64,000 nucleotides of DNA from Alphaproteobacteria bacterium (GTDB lineage: Bacteria; Pseudomonadota; Alphaproteobacteria; UBA8366; GCA-2717185): the NCBI GenBank assembly GCA_012103325.1, contig WLWY01000011.1, forward strand, positions 1 through 64,000, read 5' to 3'. The notes under the pieces were generated by a model. That model made no database searches. It saw only the letters and a program-made list of their open reading frames with translations, and was not told the DNA's origin. Positions 17,491 through 26,775 of this stretch are shown here, piece by piece. The translations under genes and the position numbers were made by a program. Each line of letters opens with the position of its first letter. The stretch's first letter is position 1.

Positions 17491-18183
17491 CTACTGAATG
17501 CCAGCGGCAATCGCAAGAATCTGTATGATATACCTGACCGGCCCGATAACGACCCACGCGAACGGGTCGAAGGTTTGCCCGAACTGGCGCGCCACATACG
17601 GTATTACGAACATTATTGCGATGATGATCGCAAATCCAAATCTTTCGAGCCGTGCCAACGGCAATGCGAGTGCGGGAGGAAGCAAACCGACCGCGACCCG
17701 GCCGCCATCGAGAGGCGGTATCGGCAGCATATTGAATACGGCCAAAATTACGTTGATTGTCACCATGTTGAGCAGGTTTTCACCAGCCCATACCCGCGCG
17801 GCAGCTGGTACGAAAGGAAGGGCATGCACCAGTAAAACCGCCGCATAGGCCAGCACGAAGTTCATCGCGGGGCCGGCGGCGGCAACGAGCACCATGGCCC
17901 GGCGCGGCTTGCGCAGGCGATGAAAATTCACCGGCACCGGTTTCGCCCACCCGAAGAGAAAGGGGGACGATGTCAGCAGCAGAAGCGATGGAAGAACGAC
18001 GGTGCCGAAAGGATCTATATGGCGCAATGGGTTGAAGCTCACCCGTCCGAGCACTTTAGCCGTATCGTCGCCTAGCTTCCAGGCAGCCCAGCCATGCGCC
18101 GCCTCATGCAAGGTTATGGCCAGCAGGACCGGTAAAACCCAAACCGACGCCGTATAGACCATACTCCCAAGGTCATCCGGCAA
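17491..18183 (-). CDS. Site-2 protease family (M50) membrane metalloprotease
   Basis: An intramembrane zinc protease of the YwhC/S2P type. The zinc motif HEAAH is at residues 26-30 inside a hydrophobic segment; GPAMNFVLAY and MLPIPPLDGGRV (the aspartate ligand) follow. About five membrane segments. The start is probably the TTG at 18183, because GGGGGAG lies seven bases before it; an ATG at 18162 is the alternative. The TTG start overlaps nagZ by 11 bases. The substrate is unknown. Confidence 0.88.
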   Translation of the reverse strand: MPDDLGSMVYTASVWVLPVLLAITLHEAAHGWAAWKLGDDTAKVLGRVSFNPLRHIDPFGTVVLPSLLLLTSSPFLFGWAKPVPVNFHRLRKPRRAMVLVAAAGPAMNFVLAYAAVLLVHALPFVPAAARVWAGENLLNMVTINVILAVFNMLPIPPLDGGRVAVGLLPPALALPLARLERFGFAIIIAIMFVIPYVARQFGQTFDPFAWVVIGPVRYIIQILAIAAGIQ

Positions 18184-19207
18184 GCGGTGTCTCCCCCGCC
18201 ATCAGCGCCTCGAAGCGCTGCAGCGCTTCGTCATCCGGGACGGCGGGGTGGAGTAGCGCCGTCGCACGCGCGGCACGGGCTGACGCCGCATCGGAGAGGC
18301 TACCGCAATTAGCAGTAACGGCGGTCATCTCGTCCAGAATACCGTTACAGTGGAGCATGATATCGCACCCGGCATCGCGCGCAGCCTTCGATCGCTCACC
18401 CAGGCTGCCAGTCAGCGCAGACATCGACAGATCGTCGCTCAGAAGCAACCCGTCAAAGCCGATAAAGCCTCGAATGATGTCGCGAATTACAGTCGGAGAT
18501 GTCGTCGCGGGCGCCGCGGAATCGATCGCACCAAATACGACATGTGCGGTCATGGCCATCGGCATATCGGACAGGTCGCGAAACGGCGCAAAGTCGGTTT
18601 TCTCAAGAGTCACGCGCGGCGTATCGACCGCCGGAAGCGCCTCATGACTGTCCAGCGTCGCGCGGCCGTGCCCGGGAATATGCTTGATGACGGGCAAGAC
18701 ACCGCCCGCCATCACCCCCTCGCATTGCGCCCTGCCAAGTGCAGCAACCGCAGCGGCTTTCGAGCCGAACGAACGGTCGCCGATGATCCGGTGCGTGTCG
18801 GGGAACTGCAGATCGAGAACCGGGACGCAGTCAACATTGATGCCGAGCGCCGCGAGCTCATCAGCCAGTAACCGCCCGTTCAGCCGTGCAGCCTCGACCC
18901 CGGCTGCTGGATCGGATTCGTACAACGCGCCGATCCGGCCCGCTGGAGGGGTGTCTCGCCAGGGCGGCGACGGCAGTCGCGCGACACGCCCGCCTTCCTG
19001 ATCAATCAGTACGAATGAATCCACGCGGCCGACGCTATCTCGTAGATCGTCGACAAGACGGCGCACCTGCTCCGGCGTATCGATGTTCCGCGCAAACAGA
19101 ATGAAGCCAAACGGATCGGCATCCTTAAAGAACTGCCGCTCTTCCTGACTCAGCGACAGTCCCGCGCAACCGAAGATCGCGGCGCTACGTTCCGCTGCCC
19201 CACCCAT
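18173..19207 (-). CDS. nagZ: Beta-N-acetylhexosaminidase (GH3)
   Basis: A cytosolic enzyme that removes N-acetylglucosamine from anhydro-muropeptides in cell-wall recycling. The glycoside hydrolase family 3 patterns are KHIPGHG and LLLSDDLSMSAL, the latter carrying the catalytic aspartate; FVLIDQEGGRVARL is near the N-terminus. Length 344 aa is typical. It lies two bases after the SPOR-domain gene and overlaps the M50 protease gene, all one transcript. Confidence 0.93.
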   Translation of the reverse strand: MGGAAERSAAIFGCAGLSLSQEERQFFKDADPFGFILFARNIDTPEQVRRLVDDLRDSVGRVDSFVLIDQEGGRVARLPSPPWRDTPPAGRIGALYESDPAAGVEAARLNGRLLADELAALGINVDCVPVLDLQFPDTHRIIGDRSFGSKAAAVAALGRAQCEGVMAGGVLPVIKHIPGHGRATLDSHEALPAVDTPRVTLEKTDFAPFRDLSDMPMAMTAHVVFGAIDSAAPATTSPTVIRDIIRGFIGFDGLLLSDDLSMSALTGSLGERSKAARDAGCDIMLHCNGILDEMTAVTANCGSLSDAASARAARATALLHPAVPDDEALQRFEALMAGETPLAG

Positions 19208-19209
19208 AA

Positions 19210-20142
19210 TTATGGTGCCACGACGAAACAGCCGACCTTTTTTTGCTTCAACTCGTCACAGATGCGCCGCGCCGCTTCCTTGTTCTGCAACGGTCCAGCC
19301 TGGACTCTGTAATAGACGCCCTTTTTGCCCAGGTCCGCTTTTTTCACCAACAGCGAAAGCTTCGATAAGACCGGTCCGTGCTGCTTGACATATTTTCGCC
19401 ATGCAAGCTTCGCGGCCAACTCCGAGCGCAGGGAACCGATCTGAATGCGGTACCCTTTCGCCGGATCAGATTTCGACGCAACCTGCGGTGCACGCGGTGG
19501 CGGCGCCTTAAGCGCTGTTTTCAGCGGTTTCTTAGGTTTTGCGGCTGGGGGAGACGGCGTCTTTGGCGGTTCGGGCGCCTTCGCTTCTTTCACCGCTTTC
19601 CCGCCCGCTTCCGGTGCAATTGCCGCCAGCGAGGCCACGTCCTGGGTTAAATTCTTGGCCGATTTTTCCGTCTTGCGCGGCGCGGTGATCGAAGGCGGTG
19701 GCGGCAATTCAGATGTCGGTGGCGCTTTGGGCACATCCAGTTTCGGCGTCGGGAGGGGCGGCGGTGCGACAGATTTCTTCGCTACGGGTGCGGGCAGCGG
19801 GTTTTCCGGCGGCGGCAATAAACGCTCAACTGTGCGCCCTTCCCCGGATTTATCGATCTTCCCGTAAACAAGCTTGTCCTGGTCGGCAATCTGCTGACCA
19901 CCGGGATTCCTAGGCGCCACCTTACTGGGGCCGTCGGGCTTCAGTGTTGGCGCGGCAAACTCGCTGCCTTCGCGAATGCCCGTGCTGTAGGCATACCAAA
20001 CGACACCACCGAAACTCACGAGCGTCACGACAGCGAGCGCAATTGGCAAAAAGCGGCGCACCGCGCCTGCAGGCGGCTTGTTTTCTTCGGCGTCGAGTTC
20101 CGCCAACTCAGTCTCGATCGAATCGGATTCGTTGCTCATCAA
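19210..20142 (-). CDS. SPOR-domain membrane protein
   Basis: A single-pass inner membrane protein with a short acidic cytosolic N-terminus, one membrane helix near residues 29-50, a long Pro/Lys/Ala-rich periplasmic linker, and a C-terminal SPOR domain (about residues 228-310; YRIQIGSLRSELAAKLAW and YYRVQAGPLQNKEAARRIC). SPOR domains bind glycan strands without stem peptides at the division site. It overlaps argS by four bases, an arrangement usual in alphaproteobacteria. Confidence 0.88.
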   Translation of the reverse strand: MMSNESDSIETELAELDAEENKPPAGAVRRFLPIALAVVTLVSFGGVVWYAYSTGIREGSEFAAPTLKPDGPSKVAPRNPGGQQIADQDKLVYGKIDKSGEGRTVERLLPPPENPLPAPVAKKSVAPPPLPTPKLDVPKAPPTSELPPPPSITAPRKTEKSAKNLTQDVASLAAIAPEAGGKAVKEAKAPEPPKTPSPPAAKPKKPLKTALKAPPPRAPQVASKSDPAKGYRIQIGSLRSELAAKLAWRKYVKQHGPVLSKLSLLVKKADLGKKGVYYRVQAGPLQNKEAARRICDELKQKKVGCFVVAP

Positions 20143-21887
20143 CGCAGTTCCTCGACCGGCGTAACGCCCATAAGTTCGAGCCCCGACGCAATCACTGTCC
20201 GCACGCCTCGCACCAGCGCCAAACGCGCAGCCGTATGCGCAACATCATTCTCAACAATAAACCGCAACTCGGACTGCTCTTTTCCTTTCGTCCAGAGACC
20301 ATGAAACGCAGCCGCCAGATCGTATAGATAATAGGCGATTCGGTGCGGTTCATGGGCCTGAGCCGCACTTTCGACGATTCTCGGCCATTGCGCCATCAGT
20401 TTGATCAGTGCGAGCTCCGCCTCGTCTTCCAGCAGCTCGAGATTGGCGGCACCGTCATCGCGACTCTCCAGCTCCGGAAACGCATCCGCAGCCATGCGGG
20501 CGACCGAATGACAACGGGCATGGGCGTACTGAACGTAAAACACCGGATTGTCGCGCGACTGCTCCGTGACCTTTGCCAAATCGAAGTCCAACGGCGCGTC
20601 GTTGCTGCGGGTCAGCATGATGAACCGGACGACATCCGCGCCGACCTCGTCGATGAGATCGCGCAAGGTGACGAAGGTCCCCGCCCGCTTCGACATCTTC
20701 ACCGGCTCGCCCTTATCCAGCAGCTTGACGATCTGGCAAATTTTCACCTCCAGCGTCGCCGCCCCTTCGCTGATTGCTTTGGTCGCCGCGGTCATCCGCT
20801 TCACGTACCCACCGTGATCGGCACCCCAGACGTCAATCAGGGTCTTGAATCCCCGCGCATATTTGTCCTGATGATAAGCGATGTCGGATGCGAAATAGGT
20901 CCAGCTGCCGTCGGACTTCTTCAGGGGACGGTCGACCTCGTCGCCGAATTCGATGGCGCGAAACAGCGTTTGGGGCCGGGGCTCCCAATCGTCCGGCTTT
21001 TTACCTTTTGGAGGCTCCAGAACGCCGGTATAGATCAAATCCCGGCCGGTAAGGGTCTCAAGTACCGCATCGACTTTGCCCGCCTCGACCAACTGCCGCT
21101 CGGACGTAAAAACGTCTTGGCGGACGCCGAGCGCCGCCAAATCTTCCCGCACCAGCGCCATCATGGCGTCGATGGCGTAGGCGCGAATGTCCAGCAGCCA
21201 TTCGGCTTCCGTCGCGTCCTTCCAACGGTCTCCCTCACGATCCGCCAACGCCGCACCGACCGGCTGCAGATAATCGCCGGGATATAACCCCTCCGGAATA
21301 TCGCCAATATCATCGCCCAGCGCCTCCCGGTAGCGGAGATGGACAGAGCGGGCGAGAACATCGACCTGCGTACCGGCATCGTTAATGTAATATTCGCGCG
21401 TAACGGCGTACCCTGCCTTCTGAAACAGCGACGCCAGCACATCGCCGAATACCGATCCGCGGGCGTGACCGATATGCAGTGGACCGGTCGGGTTGGCGGA
21501 TACGAACTCCACGTTGACGGCTTCCCCGCCGCCGATATCAGAATCGCCGTACGCCTTGCCAACGGCCAATATCTCGGCAAGACAGCGCCGCCAAACCGCG
21601 TCTTCAAGACGGATATTGATGAACCCGGGACCAGCCACGTCAGCCGACACGACGCCTTCGACATCGATCATTTTCTCGACGAGCAGCGCGGCGAGATCTC
21701 GAGGCTTCATCCCCGCCGGTTTGGACAGCACCATCGCCGCATTGGTCGATAAGTCACCAAACGCGGCTTCCCGCGGGACATCCACGGCGATGCGCGACAA
21801 ATCCAGCGCCTGCGGCAACGCGTTATCCGCGGCAAGTCCTTCAACGATCTGGACAATTTCGCTTCGAAAATTGCTAAAAATATTCAA
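20139..21887 (-). CDS. argS: Arginyl-tRNA synthetase
   Basis: A class I synthetase charging tRNA-Arg. The HIGH motif is in PTGPLHIGHARG and the KMSK motif in VKMSKRAGTF. The C-terminus has the DALR anticodon-binding domain. The start is uncertain: TTG at 21887 falls just after the dgt stop and begins MNIFSNFRSEIV, a usual ArgRS start; TTG at 21911 would add eight residues and overlap dgt. Product about 582 aa. Confidence 0.95.
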   Translation of the reverse strand: MNIFSNFRSEIVQIVEGLAADNALPQALDLSRIAVDVPREAAFGDLSTNAAMVLSKPAGMKPRDLAALLVEKMIDVEGVVSADVAGPGFINIRLEDAVWRRCLAEILAVGKAYGDSDIGGGEAVNVEFVSANPTGPLHIGHARGSVFGDVLASLFQKAGYAVTREYYINDAGTQVDVLARSVHLRYREALGDDIGDIPEGLYPGDYLQPVGAALADREGDRWKDATEAEWLLDIRAYAIDAMMALVREDLAALGVRQDVFTSERQLVEAGKVDAVLETLTGRDLIYTGVLEPPKGKKPDDWEPRPQTLFRAIEFGDEVDRPLKKSDGSWTYFASDIAYHQDKYARGFKTLIDVWGADHGGYVKRMTAATKAISEGAATLEVKICQIVKLLDKGEPVKMSKRAGTFVTLRDLIDEVGADVVRFIMLTRSNDAPLDFDLAKVTEQSRDNPVFYVQYAHARCHSVARMAADAFPELESRDDGAANLELLEDEAELALIKLMAQWPRIVESAAQAHEPHRIAYYLYDLAAAFHGLWTKGKEQSELRFIVENDVAHTAARLALVRGVRTVIASGLELMGVTPVEELR

Positions 21888-21891
21888 CGGC

Positions 21892-23061
21892 TCAAAACTT
21901 TCCTTCCACAATCCGGCGGTGCAGGCGCAGCGCGAATTGATCCGTCATTCCGGCAATATAGTCGCAAACGATCCGTGCCGTACCTTCGGTATCCGGCTGC
22001 ACCGTTTCACGACGCCATTCCTCCGGCAAATATCGCGGCTCGTTAACTAAATAGGAGAACAACTCAGCCACGATTTCGCGCGCGCGATCAGTTTCCGCGA
22101 CGACCGCGTCATGCCGGTACATCCGGCTATATAACAATGCCTTCAACGCGCGCTCTTTCTCGCTCATCGCTGGGGAGAACGCAACAACGGGATGGTCCAA
22201 TTGGCGAATTTCCGGTGCGTTTGACGGCTGCGCGGCCACGAGCCGCTGCAGAGTCTCCGCAATCACATCCTCCACCATTTCGCCGATAAGGCGGCGTACC
22301 GCTTCATGAACCACCCGTGTCTCGGCGACTGCCGGATACTGCGCCCGTACCGCCTCAAACACATCTGCGACATGAGGGACACCGGCCAAATCGCTGATGA
22401 CAAAGATTCCAGCCCGAAAGCCGTCATCCAGGTCGTGATTATTGTAGGCGATGTCGTCGGCAATGGCGGCGACCTGCGCTTCCGGTCCCGGGAACGTGTC
22501 CAAATCCAGAGGAAACTCCCGGTCCAGCGCAGCGATGCTTGGCGGTATCGGCTTACCGTCCGAATAAGGCCCTCGTAATGGCCCATTGTGCTTTACGACG
22601 CCCTCCAGGGTCTCCCACGTCAAATTCAGCCCATCGAAGTTTGGATAGCGGTTTTCCAACCGATGCAGGACGCGCAGGGTCTGATCGTTGTGATCGAACC
22701 CCCCAAAGCTTGCCATGGCGCGATCCAAGGCATCCTCGCCGGCATGGCCAAAGGGTGGGTGTCCGAAATCATGAGCCAAGGCCAAGGCTTCGGTGAGGTC
22801 TTCGTCGAGGCCGAGAGCGCGGCTGAGGGACCGCGCGATCTGCGATACTTCCAGACTATGGGTTAACCGGGTACGGAAATGATCCCCCTCCGGAGCGATA
22901 AAGACTTGGGTTTTATGCTTAAGACGCCGGAAGGCAGTCGCATGGATTATGCGGTCCCGGTCGCGCTGAAACGGTGTGCGGCGCCGACTTTCAGGCTCAT
23001 TATGCTGCCGCCCCCTAGATTCCGAGGCTTTCGTCGCATAGACCGCGGCAGCACCATCCAT
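21892..23061 (-). CDS. dgt: dGTP triphosphohydrolase-like protein (HD domain)
   Basis: A nucleotide-pool enzyme that hydrolyses dNTPs to nucleosides and triphosphate. The family start RTPFQRDRDRIIHATAFRRLKHKTQVF is followed by the metal-binding HD pattern: H in RLTHSLEVSQIAR and HD in LAHDFGHPPFGHAGE. The 389-aa length fits the type 2 Dgt group common in alphaproteobacteria. First gene of the run towards argS; divergent from erpA with about 110 bases between. Confidence 0.92.
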   Translation of the reverse strand: MDGAAAVYATKASESRGRQHNEPESRRRTPFQRDRDRIIHATAFRRLKHKTQVFIAPEGDHFRTRLTHSLEVSQIARSLSRALGLDEDLTEALALAHDFGHPPFGHAGEDALDRAMASFGGFDHNDQTLRVLHRLENRYPNFDGLNLTWETLEGVVKHNGPLRGPYSDGKPIPPSIAALDREFPLDLDTFPGPEAQVAAIADDIAYNNHDLDDGFRAGIFVISDLAGVPHVADVFEAVRAQYPAVAETRVVHEAVRRLIGEMVEDVIAETLQRLVAAQPSNAPEIRQLDHPVVAFSPAMSEKERALKALLYSRMYRHDAVVAETDRAREIVAELFSYLVNEPRYLPEEWRRETVQPDTEGTARIVCDYIAGMTDQFALRLHRRIVEGKF

Positions 23062-23084
23062 CTTTAACCCTCAACAAACGCCAA

Positions 23085-23112
23085 TTGACATAACCTCTTA
23101 GCGCGCTACATA
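23085..23112 (+). promoter_or_regulatory. Sigma-70-type promoter for the A-type Fe-S carrier gene
   Basis: TTGACA at 23085-23090, a 16-base spacer, then TACATA at 23107-23112. It lies in the divergent gap between dgt and the Fe-S carrier gene, and predicts a transcript starting about 50 bases before the ATG at 23171. Confidence 0.55.
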
Positions 23113-23170
23113 GGCTGTGGTAAACTGCTAGTTGGAGCGTGCCGCATATCACGCTGCGCAGGAGAAAGAC

Positions 23171-23536
23171 ATGTCAGACCCGTTTGCATCCGATACCCTG
23201 ACCGCGGAAGCCACATTCACGATTTCCGAGACGGCAAAGAAGCGTCTTCGCGAAATATTCTCACAAGACGAGAATTCAGAACAAATGTTGCGCGTAAAAG
23301 TATCGGGCGGCGGCTGTGCAGGCTATCAATACGGCTTCGATTTCGAAAGCACCGTCAGCGATGACGACCGGATTTTTGGCGATGACGATGTAAAGGTTGT
23401 TATCGACAGCGTGTCCATGGACCTGCTTGGCGGATCTCAAATCGATTTCGTCGACGATATGGTCGGTGCCTCGTTCCAGATCAACAATCCCAACGCTACG
23501 GCGTCCTGCGGCTGCGGCACGTCGTTTTCGACCTGA
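23171..23536 (+). CDS. erpA: A-type iron-sulfur cluster carrier, ErpA/IscA family
   Basis: Carries Fe-S clusters from the assembly machinery to target enzymes. Three conserved cysteines are present: GGGCAGYQYGF and the C-terminal SCGCGTSF. The N-terminal ~13 residues are variable. Start at 23171 is set by AGGAGA seven bases upstream. Length 121 aa. ErpA and IscA are hard to tell apart by eye; erpA is favoured because no isc or suf genes are nearby and erpA next to xth and dgt is common in this class. Confidence 0.85.
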   Translation: MSDPFASDTLTAEATFTISETAKKRLREIFSQDENSEQMLRVKVSGGGCAGYQYGFDFESTVSDDDRIFGDDDVKVVIDSVSMDLLGGSQIDFVDDMVGASFQINNPNATASCGCGTSFST

Positions 23537-23541
23537 CCCCG

Positions 23542-24321
23542 GTGAAAATCGCCACTTTCAACGTCAACTCGATCAAGGCCCGCCTGCCCCGCGTCTTGGA
23601 ATGGCTCGAAGACGCCGCGCCCGACGTCGCGCTGCTGCAGGAAATCAAAACCGTCCCCGAGGATTTTCCCAGCTTGGAAATCAGTGGGCTTGGCTATGAA
23701 ATGGCCGTTCACGGACAAAAAAGCTACAACGGCGTCGCGATTCTATCGCGAACGCCCATCGAAGACGTGGTCATGGGGCTTCCCGGCGACGACGAAGATA
23801 CGCAGGCCCGCTACATCGAAGCGACAATTCAGGGCGTGCGGGTCGCGTCAATCTACCTCCCGAACGGAAACCCGACGGATACGGACAAATTTCCCTATAA
23901 GCTCGACTGGATGGACCGGCTCGTCACCTATGTCCGCGATACACTGATACCGCAGGAACGTCCCTTCGTGTTGGGCGGCGATTACAACGTCGTCCCCAAC
24001 GACGACGACGTTTACGACCCCGAAGGATGGGCGGACGACGCCCTATGTCGGCCGGAATCCCGTGCCCGTTTCCGCGCGATCCTAAATATGGGCGTTACAG
24101 AGGCGTGGCGGACCTTGCACAAGGAAATCGGCGCGTACAGCTTCTGGGACTATCAGCGCGGCCGTTGGCAGCGCGACGAAGGTGTGCGGATCGACCATCT
24201 CCTGCTCTCACCGCAAGCCGCCGATCGCCTCGTCGCCTGTGAAATTGACCGCGTCCCGCGCGGCAAGGAAAAAGCTTCCGACCACACACCGGTCTGGTGC
24301 GAGATTTCGGACGCGGCCTGA
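23542..24321 (+). CDS. xth: Exodeoxyribonuclease III
   Basis: An AP endonuclease and 3'-5' exonuclease of base-excision repair. Family motifs run in order: IATFNVNSIKARLPRVLEWL, LLQEIKT (metal-binding glutamate), GDYNVVPND, and the C-terminal SDHTPVWCEI with the catalytic histidine. GTG start at 23542, five bases after the erpA stop. Length 259 aa is normal. Convergent with the glycosyltransferase gene. Confidence 0.95.
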   Translation: MKIATFNVNSIKARLPRVLEWLEDAAPDVALLQEIKTVPEDFPSLEISGLGYEMAVHGQKSYNGVAILSRTPIEDVVMGLPGDDEDTQARYIEATIQGVRVASIYLPNGNPTDTDKFPYKLDWMDRLVTYVRDTLIPQERPFVLGGDYNVVPNDDDVYDPEGWADDALCRPESRARFRAILNMGVTEAWRTLHKEIGAYSFWDYQRGRWQRDEGVRIDHLLLSPQAADRLVACEIDRVPRGKEKASDHTPVWCEISDAA

Positions 24322-24337
24322 GCGGACTGCAGGACTT

Positions 24338-25924
24338 CTAACTGGAGTTTTGAGATCGGAAGCACCAGCGGCGCCAGACCGCGCGGTGAACACGGCCGAG
24401 ATTTCGAACATATTGGTCCGCATCGCACACACGGGACTGGGTAAGCGCCTGGCGCAATCGGCCGCGGATTACCGCAAGACGTTCGGCGTCGGAAGCAAGT
24501 TCGACCGCACGCGCCACGTAACTGTCGGTGTCATGCGCGATGCACACGCCAAGCCCCGCGGCGTCCAGAGTCGCGGCCGAGCAGCGCGACACGAAACGGT
24601 CACCAGCGAGCGTGATCACCGGCACGCCCATGAGCAGCGCCTCATACGTTGTCGTCGCGCCACTGAACGGAAACGAATCAAGCGCAATGTCAATTTGATC
24701 ATAGGCGCGCAGATGCTCCGAACGACGATCAACCGCATCGAGCACCGTCGCACGATCAGCGCCTATTCCCCGTTCGGCAAGCCGATTCAGGATACGCGTC
24801 CGCGTCGCGGTTTCGCTGTAAGCCTCGAAATGCTTTAAGACCAGACGGGACGCTGGTATGGCGTGGAGCAACGCCGCCCACGTATCGATACTGCGGTCGG
24901 ATATCTTTTGCGGCGCGTTGAACGAACCAAAGGTGACGTAGCCATTGCGTAGGGCCGGAAGCGGACCCTGCGCCGGCGCTTCGGCAGGTATCGTATGGGC
25001 GGAGAAAGTCGGCAGCCGGATTACGCGCTCGGAAAATCGCTCCCCGCCGCCGCGCGGCGTCACCACCCGATCACCGATGAAGTAGTCATATTCATCCATT
25101 GCCGAAGAACAAATGTCATACTGGTTGATCTGAATGGGCGCCGGCCGATAGCGCGCGATATAAGGGCGGTTCTCGTCGAGATGCCCGGCCAGAATCACAA
25201 GGATATCAATCTTGTCGGCGACAATAATTTCGGCGACCTCGACATCGCTCAAGCCGACGGTCGAATGCCAAACGTCGCTTGCTTCTTCGAACAACCGCGT
25301 CGCAGCATCGGGCTGGGGAACCTCGGCATAAGAGTAAAGGCGAAAACGTTCCCGGTCGCGCCGCTGATAGATTGGCAGCAGGTTGAAGCCAACCGAATGG
25401 GCGCGGAAATCCGACGAAACATAGCCGATCCGCAGCGGCCGATCAGGGTCCGGATCGTTTTCATACACGGTCCTTAAAGGGGCCGCCGGCCGTTGCCGTC
25501 CCCAGTCCTGCTGCGCCCGCCAGATCGCCGCCCCATTGTCCGAGTCCTGATAAAACATGGCCAACAGCCGCATACCGCGCGCGCCGTAATGAGTGGGCTG
25601 ACCTGCCAGCGCTCGATCAAAATATTCGCACGCCGCATCCATTGCACCTCGGCGAAATTGCATGACACCGCATTGGAACAACACTTCGGGATCGTCGGGG
25701 GCGACCTCATAGGCTGCCTCCCAAGTCTCTGCGGAATCGTTTAGCCGCCGGATCGCCAGCAGCGCCCGCCCGGCCCCTTTTAGGGCATCGAGATTGCGCG
25801 GTTCAGCGGCAAGCACCGACCCAAAGAGGACAAAGGCCTTGTCCTGACGACCCGCGCTTACTTCTTCGTCGGCTTGGGCAAGCAGACCGGCTATGTCAGA
25901 TACGGGCGTAGACGTTCGATCCAT
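24338..25924 (-). CDS. TPR and GT41 (O-GlcNAc transferase/SPINDLY-like) glycosyltransferase
   Basis: The N-terminal ~130 residues form TPR helices (ALKGAGRALLAIRRLNDSAETWEAAY and the following repeat). The rest matches the GT41 catalytic region: LRIGYVSSDFRAHSVGFNLLP, VTFGSFNAPQKISD and SGATTTYEALLMGVPVITL. Such proteins put a sugar on serine/threonine of proteins; bacterial members also act on adhesins or HMW proteins. The usual GYPGTSG loop is altered here (QYDICSSAMDEYDYFIGD), so acceptor or donor may differ. The ATG at 25924 lies one base after the methyltransferase stop, and the upstream frame only mirrors that gene. Product 528 aa. Confidence 0.85.
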   Translation of the reverse strand: MDRTSTPVSDIAGLLAQADEEVSAGRQDKAFVLFGSVLAAEPRNLDALKGAGRALLAIRRLNDSAETWEAAYEVAPDDPEVLFQCGVMQFRRGAMDAACEYFDRALAGQPTHYGARGMRLLAMFYQDSDNGAAIWRAQQDWGRQRPAAPLRTVYENDPDPDRPLRIGYVSSDFRAHSVGFNLLPIYQRRDRERFRLYSYAEVPQPDAATRLFEEASDVWHSTVGLSDVEVAEIIVADKIDILVILAGHLDENRPYIARYRPAPIQINQYDICSSAMDEYDYFIGDRVVTPRGGGERFSERVIRLPTFSAHTIPAEAPAQGPLPALRNGYVTFGSFNAPQKISDRSIDTWAALLHAIPASRLVLKHFEAYSETATRTRILNRLAERGIGADRATVLDAVDRRSEHLRAYDQIDIALDSFPFSGATTTYEALLMGVPVITLAGDRFVSRCSAATLDAAGLGVCIAHDTDSYVARAVELASDAERLAVIRGRLRQALTQSRVCDADQYVRNLGRVHRAVWRRWCFRSQNSS

Positions 25925-25925
25925 C

Positions 25926-26774
25926 CTATCGCTGCGCGGAAATGCAGTAGGTGCGGTTCTCCATTCGCACGACTCCGTTCGTATCGGCGAACTGGCGCGC
26001 AGCTTCGGTGACCGCCTGCCACGCGGCCTCCCGGCGGTCGCTGGGGAAATGCGCGATCCTGTCCTCCAGCGGCTTCGAACGTTCACGCCGAAACTGAGTG
26101 AACTCCTCGGCGGATTCGAAGGTGTACGTGACGGTGAGCCATTCGCCGTTAACGCCGCGAAACCCCGCCGCTTCAAATGTCGCCAATGCCGAACCCACAT
26201 CGCACAAGGCAAAAGGAGTTCCCGCACCCTCTTGAGGCGGCGGCAGCTCCAGCGCCGCAAGAACGATCCTATTTCCGAGGCTGAGCGCTGGCGCATCTTC
26301 AGGCGGTCCCCAAATAGCGGCGGCAATACGCTTCTCCGGCTTCAGCAATGCACGGAATGATTCGAGTGTTGATTTAAGGTCCGACATAAACATCAGCCCC
26401 CAACGACATATTATCGCGTCATAAATTCCTTCTGATATATCGAGTTGATCCGCATCCGCTTCGCGAAACGCAATATTTTCCAAACCAAGCCTTGCGGCGC
26501 GGCGGCGAGCGAACTCCAACATGCCGGGAGAAAGATCGACGCCATCAACATGACCATCCGCGCCGACCCGCCTCGCGGCGGTCGCCGCCGGTTCGCCAAG
26601 TCCGGTCGCCACGTCGAGCACGCGGTCGCCAGGGCCGATATTGGCGAGTTCCACAAGGCGGTCGCTCAATATCTGTGCGCCCCGTTCCAACACGGGGAAC
26701 CACTTGTCCCAGGCTTCCGCCCGCTTTGGGTCCCAGGGCACCTTCGCCGTTGAGTTCGCGTTCTTTTCTGTCAT
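25926..26774 (-). CDS. Class I SAM-dependent methyltransferase (UbiE/COQ5-like)
   Basis: A soluble methyltransferase with motif I VLDVATGLGEPA, acidic motif II GVDLSPGMLEFA and motif III-like FREADADQLDI, close to the Methyltransf_11/UbiE group. The C-terminal ~110 residues, with a WLTVTYTFESAEEFTQF region, resemble small-molecule methyltransferases. Substrate unknown. The ATG at 26774 directly follows the stop of the upstream membrane-protein gene and has GGGAAG upstream. Product about 282 aa; middle gene of a three-gene operon. Confidence 0.85.
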   Translation of the reverse strand: MTEKNANSTAKVPWDPKRAEAWDKWFPVLERGAQILSDRLVELANIGPGDRVLDVATGLGEPAATAARRVGADGHVDGVDLSPGMLEFARRRAARLGLENIAFREADADQLDISEGIYDAIICRWGLMFMSDLKSTLESFRALLKPEKRIAAAIWGPPEDAPALSLGNRIVLAALELPPPQEGAGTPFALCDVGSALATFEAAGFRGVNGEWLTVTYTFESAEEFTQFRRERSKPLEDRIAHFPSDRREAAWQAVTEAARQFADTNGVVRMENRTYCISAQR

Positions 26775-26775
26775 T

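Noticed and set aside
20343..21287. 314-codon plus-strand frame
   Set aside because: Opposite argS; composition is a mirror of the synthetase.
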